A stretch of DNA of 64,000 nucleotides, taken from the NCBI GenBank assembly GCA_003241695.1, contig QFPN01000007.1, positions 62,001-126,000 of the forward strand, in the 5' to 3' direction. A program made the position numbers and the translations under genes. The notes beneath the pieces were generated by a model. That model had not been told where the DNA came from, ran no database searches, and saw only the letters and a program-made list of their open reading frames with translations. Source of the stretch: Ancylobacter novellus (GTDB lineage: Bacteria > Pseudomonadota > Alphaproteobacteria > Rhizobiales > Methylopilaceae). Below, in pieces: positions 1 to 7,389 of the stretch; the stretch's first letter is position 1; each line of letters starts with the position of its first letter.

Positions 1-111
1 GTGAATTTCTACGACTTCCTGCCGGACCTCGCCTTCTTCGGCGAACGGGTTCTGCCGCTGATGCGCCAGGCGGGCATGCGGCTCGAGACGCCCCTCGCCG
101 CGGCCGCGTGA
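1..111 (+). CDS. LLM-class flavin-dependent monooxygenase, C-terminal end (partial)
   Basis: Only the last 36 codons are in the window; the frame is open from base 1 and stops at 109-111. The residues resemble the conserved C-terminal helix of luciferase-like (LLM) FMN-dependent monooxygenases, which oxidise small organic substrates such as alkanesulfonates or sulfones using reduced FMN. The next gene starts inside its stop codon (4-base overlap) and is a flavin reductase, the expected partner that supplies reduced flavin. The family call rests on a short tail plus this context; the substrate cannot be told. Confidence 0.55.
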   Translation: MNFYDFLPDLAFFGERVLPLMRQAGMRLETPLAAAA

Positions 112-656
112 CCTCCCGCATGGAAGACCCGAGCCTCGCCGGGGCTGACGGACCCGGCGCGGCGTCCGGTCCGGTGAGCGCTTCGGAGCTGCGCGCCTTC
201 GCGGGCCATTTCGCGACCGGCGTCGCGGTCGTGACCTCCCGCAGCCCGGACGGAACCCTGTGCGGCGTGACCATCAACGCGGTCTCGTCGCTGTCTCTCG
301 ATCCGCCGCTTTTTCTGGTGTGCCTCGACCACGGGTCGAACACGCTTGGGGCGATCCTCGAAAGCCGACGCTTCGGACTGCATTTCCTGAGCCGCGACCA
401 GACGCGGCTTTCGCAGGTCTTCGCCTCGAAGGAGGCCGACAAGTTCGCTTCCGTGGAGCACGATGTCGGCGGGAGCGGCGTGCCGCTCCTGCGCGGAACG
501 CTTGCCGCCGCGGAGTGCCGCGTGACCGACGTCTGCACGGGCGGCGACCACATGATCGTGCTCGGCGCCGTCGAGACCGTGCGGATGAGCGGCGGCGAGC
601 CGCTGCTGTTCCATCGTGGGGCCTATGCGGCGCTGCGCGCAACCGGACGCACTTGA
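108..656 (+). CDS. Flavin reductase domain protein (first of two tandem copies)
   Basis: A protein of 182 residues with the FMN-binding split-barrel flavin reductase fold. The core from about residue 27 has the FATGVAVVT strand, then GVTINAVSSLSLDPP and the SNT segment that contact flavin. Members reduce FMN or FAD with NAD(P)H and hand the reduced flavin to a two-component monooxygenase. The GTG at 108 overlaps the stop of the upstream LLM monooxygenase, implying translational coupling; an in-frame ATG lies at 120. A close paralogue follows at 816. Its oxygenase partner is probably the truncated upstream gene. Confidence 0.85.
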   Translation: MTSRMEDPSLAGADGPGAASGPVSASELRAFAGHFATGVAVVTSRSPDGTLCGVTINAVSSLSLDPPLFLVCLDHGSNTLGAILESRRFGLHFLSRDQTRLSQVFASKEADKFASVEHDVGGSGVPLLRGTLAAAECRVTDVCTGGDHMIVLGAVETVRMSGGEPLLFHRGAYAALRATGRT

Positions 657-815
657 TCGCGACGCATCGAATTAATCGAAGAAAATGGATCGAAAACTCT
701 CGTTTTCAATCGAATTTATTGACGCATAAAATCGTTCACGACCTTGGGAGCATGCCTCCTGAAACCCCAGCAAGAAACGGCCGCGAAGGCCGCCGCGATC
801 CCGGAGGACGCCCAG

Positions 816-1316
816 ATGTCAGCCGCCCCGATCTCCTCGACCGATCTCCGCTCCTTCGCGGGCCATTTCGCCACCGGCGTCGCGGTCGTCACCACGAAGA
901 GCCCCGAGGGCGATCTCGCCGGCGTCACCATCAACGCCGTGACCTCGCTCTCGCTTACGCCGCCGCTGTTCCTGATCTGCCTCGACCATCGCTCGAACAC
1001 GCTCGGCGCGCTGCTCGCGAGCGGGCATTTCGGCCTGCATTTCCTGTCGAAGGACCAGACCGAGATCTCGAAGGTCTTCGCCTCGAAGCGCGAGGACAAG
1101 TTCTCGGAGGTGGCTCACCGCATCGGCGAGACAGGCAGCCCGATCATCGAGGGCGTGCTCGCCGCCGCCGAGTGCCGGCTCGCCGAGATCTGCCCCGGCG
1201 GCGACCACACGATCGTCATCGGCCAGGTCGAGAAGGTCCATATCCACGGCGGCGAGCCGCTGCTCTATCATCGCGGGGCCTACGCCGCGCTCGAGCACGA
1301 GCGCCTCGCGGCCTGA
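816..1316 (+). CDS. Flavin reductase domain protein (second tandem copy)
   Basis: A protein of 166 residues strongly similar along its whole length to the product of 108-656 (shared FAGHFATGVAVVT, GVTINAV, SLSL.PPLFL.CLDH.SNTLGA blocks), so the two arose by duplication. I chose the ATG at 816 because GGAGG lies eight bases upstream; a longer TTG-started frame from 744 is open but has no ribosome site and a poor N-terminus. The 160-base gap before it is AT-richer than its surroundings and may hold its own promoter. It should provide reduced flavin to an oxygenase; which one is unknown. Confidence 0.85.
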   Translation: MSAAPISSTDLRSFAGHFATGVAVVTTKSPEGDLAGVTINAVTSLSLTPPLFLICLDHRSNTLGALLASGHFGLHFLSKDQTEISKVFASKREDKFSEVAHRIGETGSPIIEGVLAAAECRLAEICPGGDHTIVIGQVEKVHIHGGEPLLYHRGAYAALEHERLAA

Positions 1317-1392
1317 GCCGGGTCGCATTCGGCGTAATCAACCCGAGACGGTCGTAATCTAGGGCTCGAGGCTTGGCGACCGGGGAGGCTGC

Positions 1393-2304
1393 GTGAAGAT
1401 CGGAACCGGCGCCGACCGCGTCGGACTCGCGTGCCTGCTGTTCGCGACGGTCGGCTGGGGCCTCAACTGGCCGATCATCAAGCTGCTGCTGCGCGACTGG
1501 CCGCCGCTGTTCGCGCGGGGCTCGGCCGGCCTGTTCGCCGCGGCGGCGCTGTTCGCCTACGCGGCGATGAAGCGGGACCGTCTCGCCGTTCCGCGCGGCT
1601 CGCGGCTCCGGCTCTGCTGGCTGTCCTTCACCAACGTCTTCGCCTTTATGGGCTTTTCGGCGATCGCGCTGATCTGGCTGACGCCCGGCGAGGGAGCGCT
1701 GCTCGTCTACACCATGCCGATCTGGGCGACGCTGCTCGCCTGGCCGGTCGCGGGCGTGCGGCCCGACGGCCGGACGATCCTCGCGCTCGCGCTCTGCGTC
1801 GCGGGCTCGGCCGCGCTGTTCGCCGAAAGCGCGACCTCGCTGCAGACCGACAAATGGCCCGGCGCGGCGCTGGCCCTAGCGGCCGCCGTGCTGTTGGCGC
1901 TCGGGACGGTATCCTCGCGCGGGCCGCTCGACATGCCGCCCGTGGTCTCGACCGCATGGCAGGTGCTGCTCGGCTCCGCGCCCATGGTCGCGCTCGCGCT
2001 CGTCTTCGACCCGCCGGAGCTTGGGCGGCTTTCCGGCGTCGGCTTCGCGGCCTGGGCCTATATGGCGACCATACCCATGGGCCTCTGCTACCTGACCTGG
2101 TTCGCGGCGGTCGGCCGTCTGTCCGCGCCCGTCGCGGCGATCGGATCGCTGCTGGTTCCGGTGGTCGGCGTGCTGGCCTCCGCGCCGGTTCTCGGCGCGC
2201 CGCTCGCGGGGCGGGAGCTCGCCGGGCTCGTGCTGACGCTCTCGGGCCTGCTGCTCGTCCTGACCCGGCGCCGCGCGGCGGGCGCGGCGCGGCCGGCCGA
2301 CTGA
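1393..2304 (+). CDS. DMT-superfamily EamA-type transporter
   Basis: A hydrophobic protein of 303 residues with about ten predicted membrane helices in two EamA repeats; the first begins near residue 10 (GLACLLFATVGWGLNWP) and the second near residue 155. This is the usual size and layout of drug/metabolite transporter permeases, which export or import metabolites across the inner membrane. The start is GTG at 1393. The gene stands alone between the flavin reductases and the aminotransferase; the substrate cannot be predicted. The frame and fold are clear. Confidence 0.85.
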   Translation: MKIGTGADRVGLACLLFATVGWGLNWPIIKLLLRDWPPLFARGSAGLFAAAALFAYAAMKRDRLAVPRGSRLRLCWLSFTNVFAFMGFSAIALIWLTPGEGALLVYTMPIWATLLAWPVAGVRPDGRTILALALCVAGSAALFAESATSLQTDKWPGAALALAAAVLLALGTVSSRGPLDMPPVVSTAWQVLLGSAPMVALALVFDPPELGRLSGVGFAAWAYMATIPMGLCYLTWFAAVGRLSAPVAAIGSLLVPVVGVLASAPVLGAPLAGRELAGLVLTLSGLLLVLTRRRAAGAARPAD

Positions 2305-2400
2305 AAATCCGCGCCGTTTCTCAGGCATGTTCTCTGGCATGCCGCGCGCGGGAGGCGTAGAAGGCCCGCATCCGACCGAAAGTCGCATGAGGCCTCTCCC

Positions 2401-3699
2401 GTGACCGCCGCTCTTGCAGAACTCTCCGCCGCCGACCTCGACGCCTTCCTGGGCGCGACCCGCGCCGACTTCGACGCCTTCAAGGCGCGCGGGCTGAAGC
2501 TCGACATGACGCGCGGCAAACCCTCGCCCGAGCAGCTCGACTTCTCGGAAGGCATGCTGGCGCTGCCCGGCAACCGCGACCACACCTCGGAAGCCGGCGA
2601 GGACGCGCGCAACTACGGCAACCTGCAGGGCCTCGCCGAAGTGCGGAAGATGTTTTCCGGCGTCATGGGCGCGGCCCCCGAGCGGGTCGTGGTCGGCGGC
2701 AACGCCAGCCTCGCGATGATGCACGACGCGATCGTCTGGGCGCTGCTGAAGGGCGTGCCGGGCTCGGTCCGGCCGTGGGGCAAGGAGGAGGAGATCGTCT
2801 TCCTCTGCCCCTCGCCCGGCTACGACCGTCATTTCGCGATCTGCGAGGAATACGGCATCCGCATGGTGGCGGTTCCGCTCACCGGCGACGGCCCGGACAT
2901 GGACAAGGTCGAGGAGTTCGTGCGCGACCCGGCCGTAAAGGGCATGTGGTGCGTGCCGAAATACTCGAACCCGACCGCCGAAATCTATTCCGACGAGACC
3001 ATCCGCCGGCTCGCCGCCATGAAGACCGCCGCGCCCGACTTCCGGTTGTTCTGGGACAACGCCTACGTCCTGCATCATCTGACGCAAACGGCCCACGAGA
3101 TCCTGAACGTCATCGACGAATGCGCCGAGGCCGGAAACCCGGACCGCGCCTTCGTGTTCGCCTCGACCTCCAAGATGACGCTCGCGGGCGCGGGCCTCGC
3201 CTTCTTCGCCTCGTCGGAAGCCAACGTGAAGTGGCAGCAGGCGCGCGCCGGCCGCCAGACCATCGGCCCGGACAAGCTGAACCAGCTCCGCCACATCCGC
3301 TTCCTGAAGGACGAGCCGGGCCTCGTCGCCCATATGGACCGGCACCGGGCGTCGCTCGCGCCGAAGTTCAAGGCGGTGACGGACGCGCTCCAGGCCCGCC
3401 TCGGCGGCCTCGGCGCCGCGACATGGATCGATCCCGAGGGCGGCTATTTCGTCTCGGTCGACCTGACGCCGGGCGCGGCCTCGCGCACGGTGGCGCTCGC
3501 CAAGGAGGCGGGGCTCGCGCTCACGCCCGCGGGGGCGACCTACCCCTACGGCAAGGATCCGCAGGACTCGAACCTGCGGCTCGCCCCGTCCTTCCCGACG
3601 CTCGCCGACGTGACGGCGGCCTCCGAGGGGATCGCGATCTGCATGGCGCTCGCCTGCGCGGAGGTCGAGCAGGCCAAGCGCGCCCGGCAGGCGGCGTAA
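2401..3699 (+). CDS. Aspartate-type aminotransferase, class I/II, subgroup Ic
   Basis: A protein of 432 residues resembling the PF12897 group of PLP-dependent aminotransferases (class Ic aspartate aminotransferases), including MTRGKP near residue 37, the YSNPTAE substrate loop and FWDNAYVLHHL, whose Asp and Tyr contact the cofactor. The PLP lysine is probably in FASTSKMTLAG near residue 260. Such enzymes move the amino group of aspartate (or a related acid) to 2-oxoglutarate in the cytoplasm. GTG at 2401 is the only sensible start. A hairpin terminator follows 14 bases after the stop. Confidence 0.88.
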   Translation: MTAALAELSAADLDAFLGATRADFDAFKARGLKLDMTRGKPSPEQLDFSEGMLALPGNRDHTSEAGEDARNYGNLQGLAEVRKMFSGVMGAAPERVVVGGNASLAMMHDAIVWALLKGVPGSVRPWGKEEEIVFLCPSPGYDRHFAICEEYGIRMVAVPLTGDGPDMDKVEEFVRDPAVKGMWCVPKYSNPTAEIYSDETIRRLAAMKTAAPDFRLFWDNAYVLHHLTQTAHEILNVIDECAEAGNPDRAFVFASTSKMTLAGAGLAFFASSEANVKWQQARAGRQTIGPDKLNQLRHIRFLKDEPGLVAHMDRHRASLAPKFKAVTDALQARLGGLGAATWIDPEGGYFVSVDLTPGAASRTVALAKEAGLALTPAGATYPYGKDPQDSNLRLAPSFPTLADVTAASEGIAICMALACAEVEQAKRARQAA

Positions 3700-3713
3700 G
3701 CGTCGTGCATGAT

Positions 3714-3743
3714 GCCTTCTCCCTCCTCAAGCAGGGAGAAGGC
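3714..3743 (+). terminator. Hairpin behind the aminotransferase gene
   Basis: A perfect 11-base stem (3714-3724 with 3733-3743) closes an eight-base loop. It starts 14 bases after the aminotransferase stop. There is no run of T behind it, so it may act as a transcript-end stabiliser or be part of a dispersed intergenic repeat rather than a strict intrinsic terminator. Confidence 0.5.
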
Positions 3744-3773
3744 CCGTTCCCTGACCGGCTGCGCCGCCGAGGC

Positions 3774-3899
3774 GAACTGCGTGCTTCGAGACGCCCGTTG
3801 ACGCGGGCTCCTCAGCATGAGGATGCTTGGTGGTTCCGACCGTCCTGAACGCTCCTCATGCTGAGGAGCGCCGAAGGCGCGTCTCGAAGCACGCAGTTC
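3774..3899. repeat. Large inverted repeat in the intergenic region
   Basis: The left arm (3774-3822) and right arm (3854-3899) are near-perfect reverse complements, sharing blocks such as CTGCGTGCTTCGAGACGC and CCTCATGCTGAGGAG. They could form a cruciform of about 45 base pairs around a 31-base centre. Copies of this palindrome family are common between genes in Rhizobiales chromosomes. It sits between two convergent genes, where it may end transcription from both sides. Confidence 0.75.
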
Positions 3900-3927
3900 G
3901 TTTCCGCGCGCGTCGCTGGAAACTTCC

Positions 3928-4794
3928 TCACCTCGCCTGCGGCTCCAGCAGCAGGTCGACATGCGCGACCTCGGCCGAGCCCTCGGTTTTCGCAGCCGCG
4001 AGGCGGAAGGCGCTCCAGTCGTCGAGGATCGGGGGAGGCTCCGGCAGCTCGCCGACCGCGTCCGCCATCCCGCTGACCAGCCGTTCGACGAGCGGCCCGT
4101 CCGCCGGCTCGAGCCGCCACGGGCTGTCCCTCTCCATGCAGGCGTAGCCTGCGGCCTCGGCGGCCTTCGCGAGCGCGCGCGGGGCGTCGGGTCCGAGCGC
4201 GGGGCCGAGCCCCTTGTCGCCGCGCTGGTGGCGGTTGAAGGCAGCGAGGACGGCCGCGTCCCCGGGGTGCGGCGGCGCGAAGGTCTTGCGCCCGGAATAG
4301 ATCAGCGGCGCATAGAGCGGCCGCCGCGCCTTTGCGAGCCGGACCATGAAGGCCTCGAGCCAGTCTGCGCCTACGAGGTCGAAGAACGCGGAGGCGGTCA
4401 CGAGATCGGCGACGCCGGCGACCGGCTCGGGAAGAGGATCGCGCGCGAGATCGTGACCAAGGAATGCGACCTCGATGCGCAGGCCGCCCTTCGTCAGCCA
4501 TAGGACGCCGTGGTCGTCGTCATCGGCATGCGCGTCCGCCCAGGCGCCGAGCCTCTCCCGCGCGTGCCGCAGCAGAAGCGGGTCGCGCTCGACCAGCATC
4601 CAGCGCTGGCGGGCGCCGAGCCGCGGCGCGAGCGCGCGCAGCAGCGAGCCGGAGCCCGCGCCGAGATCGGCGACCGACACGATCCCGCGCCGCGCCCCGA
4701 ACAGCGCCTGAAGCCGGTCGAGCGGGCCTCGCGCGAGCGCGCGGTGGTCGGCCGGCTCGCGCAGGTCGAGCCAGCCCGCGTCGAAGCCGCTCAC
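3928..4794 (-). CDS. Class I SAM-dependent methyltransferase, last gene of the PTPS-GT4 operon
   Basis: A protein of 288 residues. VADLGAGSGSLLRAL near residue 40 is motif I of class I methyltransferases (SAM-binding GxGxG loop), and MLVERDPLLL is the acidic strand-2 motif that binds the ribose. The GTG start at 4794 overlaps the stop of the glycosyltransferase (GTGA), so the two are translationally coupled; the frame is open further upstream but there runs inside the neighbour. In this operon it probably methylates the glycosylated product or its precursor. The substrate is unknown. Confidence 0.8.
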   Translation of the reverse strand: MSGFDAGWLDLREPADHRALARGPLDRLQALFGARRGIVSVADLGAGSGSLLRALAPRLGARQRWMLVERDPLLLRHARERLGAWADAHADDDDHGVLWLTKGGLRIEVAFLGHDLARDPLPEPVAGVADLVTASAFFDLVGADWLEAFMVRLAKARRPLYAPLIYSGRKTFAPPHPGDAAVLAAFNRHQRGDKGLGPALGPDAPRALAKAAEAAGYACMERDSPWRLEPADGPLVERLVSGMADAVGELPEPPPILDDWSAFRLAAAKTEGSAEVAHVDLLLEPQAR

Positions 4795-5852
4795 GCCGCC
4801 GGGCCGGGCGACAGGCCCCTGTCCATCAAGTGCTCGAACACGTCGGCGCACTGGAACCAGCGCGGCAGGCGCGCGGCGCGCGTGCGCGCGGCGTTCGAAG
4901 CCCGAGCGCGCGCGCCCTGACTGCCCAGGAGGTCGCGCAGCGCCGCCGCGAGCCCCGCGACGTCGTCGGGCTCGACGAGCGCGCCCGCGCGGTCCGGCAC
5001 CAGGGCTGCGACCGCCTCGGAGCGGCCCGCGACCACGGGCAGCCCATAGGCGAGCGCCTCCGCGAAGGCCATGCCGTAGCCCTCGAAGCGAGACGGCAGC
5101 GCGAAGACGTCCGCGCCGTCATAGGCGGCTGCGAGCGCGTCGTCGTCGATCGCGCCGAGAAGCTCGACCCGGTCCGCGACGCCGGCTGCGTCGATCGCGG
5201 CCGTCACGGCCGAGGCGCAGGCCGGGTCGCGGTCGAGCGAGCCGGCGATCCGCCACCGCCACGGCAGGTCGGCGAGCGTCCCGAGCGCCTCGGCCAGCGC
5301 CCGGTGGTTCTTGCGCGGCGTGACGGCGCCGACGGTGAGCACGACGGGCGTGTCGCCCGCGCCCTTGGCCCGCTGCGCCGGATCGACGCCGGGTTCGGCG
5401 ACCCGCACCTTGCGGGCCTCGATCCCGTAGCGCTCGACCAGCAGGCCGCGGGTCGCCTCGCTGGTCGCGATCACGAGCGCCGCGGCATGAAGGGCGGCGC
5501 GTTCGGAGGCTTCGAGCCGGGCCGCCATCGCCTCGTCGAGCCCGGTTTCGAGCGCGAGAGGATGATGGACGAGCGCCGCGACAGGGCGGCCGAGCGCTGC
5601 GATCCCCTCGGCCGGCAGCGCCCCGAAGGCGAGGCCGTCGACCACGAGCGTCGCCTCCGCAGGCACGGCCGCGAGCGCCTCGAACGCCGCCGCGACCGAG
5701 GCCGGCGAAGGCGAGGGGAGATCGCCCGGCAGCGCGAGCGCGCGCGCGGCGCGGCGGCGGCCGTGGAGCTCCGCGATCACGCGCGCGTCGTAGCGGTAGC
5801 CTCCGGTCGGCGCGGCGAGGTCGCCGGGGGCGGCGAGCACGAGCTCAGCCAT
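4791..5852 (-). CDS. Glycosyltransferase family 4
   Basis: A protein of 353 residues with a GT-B fold. The C-terminal half has the GT4 signature: VLTVGAVTPRKNH begins the nucleotide-sugar domain near residue 170, ADVFALPSRFEGYGMAFAEALAYGLPVV carries the E-x7-E motif near residues 265-280, and a retaining enzyme is expected. It overlaps the upstream PTPS-like gene by eight bases and the downstream methyltransferase by four, so the set is one transcript. The acceptor is likely a small molecule made by the neighbours rather than lipopolysaccharide, but that is inference from context. Confidence 0.85.
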   Translation of the reverse strand: MAELVLAAPGDLAAPTGGYRYDARVIAELHGRRRAARALALPGDLPSPSPASVAAAFEALAAVPAEATLVVDGLAFGALPAEGIAALGRPVAALVHHPLALETGLDEAMAARLEASERAALHAAALVIATSEATRGLLVERYGIEARKVRVAEPGVDPAQRAKGAGDTPVVLTVGAVTPRKNHRALAEALGTLADLPWRWRIAGSLDRDPACASAVTAAIDAAGVADRVELLGAIDDDALAAAYDGADVFALPSRFEGYGMAFAEALAYGLPVVAGRSEAVAALVPDRAGALVEPDDVAGLAAALRDLLGSQGARARASNAARTRAARLPRWFQCADVFEHLMDRGLSPGPAA

Positions 5853-6264
5853 GCGCGGCGCCTTTCCCGACCGGGCCTTCGAACCAGGCGCGGGCGACGT
5901 CGCTTTCCTGCAGCGTCACGCGGATCGTCTCCACCCCGCCGGCGTGGGGGCCGAGCCGGCCCTCGGCGAGCGCGCCGGCCATGCGGTCGAAGATCAGGCG
6001 GCTGAGGAATTCGGTGGTGGTGAGCCGCCCCTTCAGCTCCTCGACCTCGTCGAGATTGGCGTAGTTCAGCGGCTTCAGCGCCTCCGACAGCGCCTCCGTC
6101 GCGCGGCCGATGTCGACCACGATCGAGTCCGGGTCGAGCTCCCGGCGGAAGAACGCGACGTCGACCACGAAGGTCGCGCCATGGAGCTTCTGGGCCGGGC
6201 CGAACACGTCCCCCTTGAGACTGTGGGCGATCATGATCCGGTCGCGGACTTCGACGGCGTACAT
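5845..6264 (-). CDS. 6-pyruvoyl-tetrahydropterin synthase/QueD-fold protein with altered active site
   Basis: A protein of 139 residues of the PTPS/QueD family, whose members convert dihydroneopterin triphosphate to pterin products using a zinc ion held by three histidines. Here the first His is in IAHS (residue 14) and the second in KLHGATF (residue 28). The usual HGH has become HGA, and the catalytic Cys normally just before it is absent. Family membership is clear from the N-terminal strands and the LNYANLDEV segment, but zinc binding and chemistry may differ. It overlaps the GT4 gene by eight bases and follows the dehydrogenase by 15. Confidence 0.8.
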   Translation of the reverse strand: MYAVEVRDRIMIAHSLKGDVFGPAQKLHGATFVVDVAFFRRELDPDSIVVDIGRATEALSEALKPLNYANLDEVEELKGRLTTTEFLSRLIFDRMAGALAEGRLGPHAGGVETIRVTLQESDVARAWFEGPVGKGAAHG

Positions 6265-6279
6265 TCGGAACTCCGACGT

Positions 6280-7281
6280 TCAGGAATAGGCGAGGACGAC
6301 GCCGAGGCCCTCGGCGCCGACCGCGAGCCGCTCCGGCAGCAGCGCGGGCGCGTCGGCGAAGGGAATCTCGACGTCGATCAATGCGTCGAGCCGGCCGTCG
6401 GCCGCAAGCAGATCGAGCGCCGCGGCGAGGCGGCGGCGCGTCGTCCAGCGCGGGCGGCGCGATTGCGACACCTGCCCGACCTGCGACGACAGGAGCCTCA
6501 GCCGCCGCGCGTGGAAGGCGCGGCCGAGCGGCACCGCGACGTCGGACGAGCCGTGCCAGCTCATCTCGACCACCGCCGCCTCCTCGCCCGCGCAGGCGAG
6601 CGCAGTAGCGAGGCCCGCGGCGCTCGCGCTGGTATGCAGCACCACGTCGGCGTCGCGCGGCGCGTCGTGCGGCGTGACGAAGGCCGCGCCAAGCCGCTCC
6701 GCCATCGCGCGGCGGCGCTCGTCGACGTCGACCACCGTGACCTCCGCGCCCGGCAGGCCGGCGGCGAGCGCCGCCGCGAGCAGGCCCACCACGCCGCCGC
6801 CCACCACAACGATCCGGTCGCAGGCGCCCGCGCCCGCGTCCCAGAGCGCGTTGAGGCCCGTCTCCATGTTGGCCGCGAGCGTCGCCCGGCGGGGCGGCAG
6901 GCCTTCGGGTAGGGGATGGAGCGTCGAAACGGGCGCGACAAATCGCTCCTCATGCGGGTGCAGGCAGAAGACTGCGCGCCCCACGAGTTCCCTCGGCCCT
7001 TGCTCGACGACGCCGACCGCCGCGTAGCCGTATTTTACCGGGCCGGGAAACTCGCCCTCCTGCCGCGGCGCGCGCATGCGCCGCCGCTCGCTCTCGGGCA
7101 CGCGCCCGTCGAGGACGAGGCGTTCCGTGCCGCGGCTCACGCCCGAAAACAGCATGCGCACGAGCGCTTCGTCGTCGGAAGGCGCGAGCGTCGCGCCGGG
7201 GCGCAGCTCGACCGTTCCGTCGCCGAGATACCAGAGGGCGCGGGGACCTTCCGCGCCGGGACCGTTGCCGCTCGCCTGCAT
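6280..7281 (-). CDS. Zinc-type alcohol dehydrogenase-like protein (MDR superfamily)
   Basis: A protein of 333 residues of the medium-chain dehydrogenase family: a GroES-like N-terminal half with GVSRGTERLVLDG and PGPVKYGYAAVGVV, then a Rossmann domain whose GGGVVGLLAAALA loop (near residue 168) binds NAD(P). It belongs to the subgroup lacking a full structural zinc site. I start at the ATG at 7281; an upstream in-frame ATG at 7359 would add a poor 26-residue tail. It is first in the operon with the PTPS-fold protein, GT4 and methyltransferase, and presumably performs the redox step of that pathway. Confidence 0.82.
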   Translation of the reverse strand: MQASGNGPGAEGPRALWYLGDGTVELRPGATLAPSDDEALVRMLFSGVSRGTERLVLDGRVPESERRRMRAPRQEGEFPGPVKYGYAAVGVVEQGPRELVGRAVFCLHPHEERFVAPVSTLHPLPEGLPPRRATLAANMETGLNALWDAGAGACDRIVVVGGGVVGLLAAALAAGLPGAEVTVVDVDERRRAMAERLGAAFVTPHDAPRDADVVLHTSASAAGLATALACAGEEAAVVEMSWHGSSDVAVPLGRAFHARRLRLLSSQVGQVSQSRRPRWTTRRRLAAALDLLAADGRLDALIDVEIPFADAPALLPERLAVGAEGLGVVLAYS

Positions 7282-7389
7282 GCGCCTAATTGGTGGCGGG
7301 GTCGCGCCGGGTTGGACGACCGTCGACCGTGTTATAGGGGCGCCGTCGAAAGCCGCCACAGGCGGCGCGGACCAAACCGAAAGCGTGAC

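Noticed and set aside
4464..6005. Plus-strand frame of 513 codons opposite the GT4 operon
   Set aside because: Low-complexity Arg/Ala-rich reading; the minus strand holds the methyltransferase, GT4 and PTPS-fold proteins.
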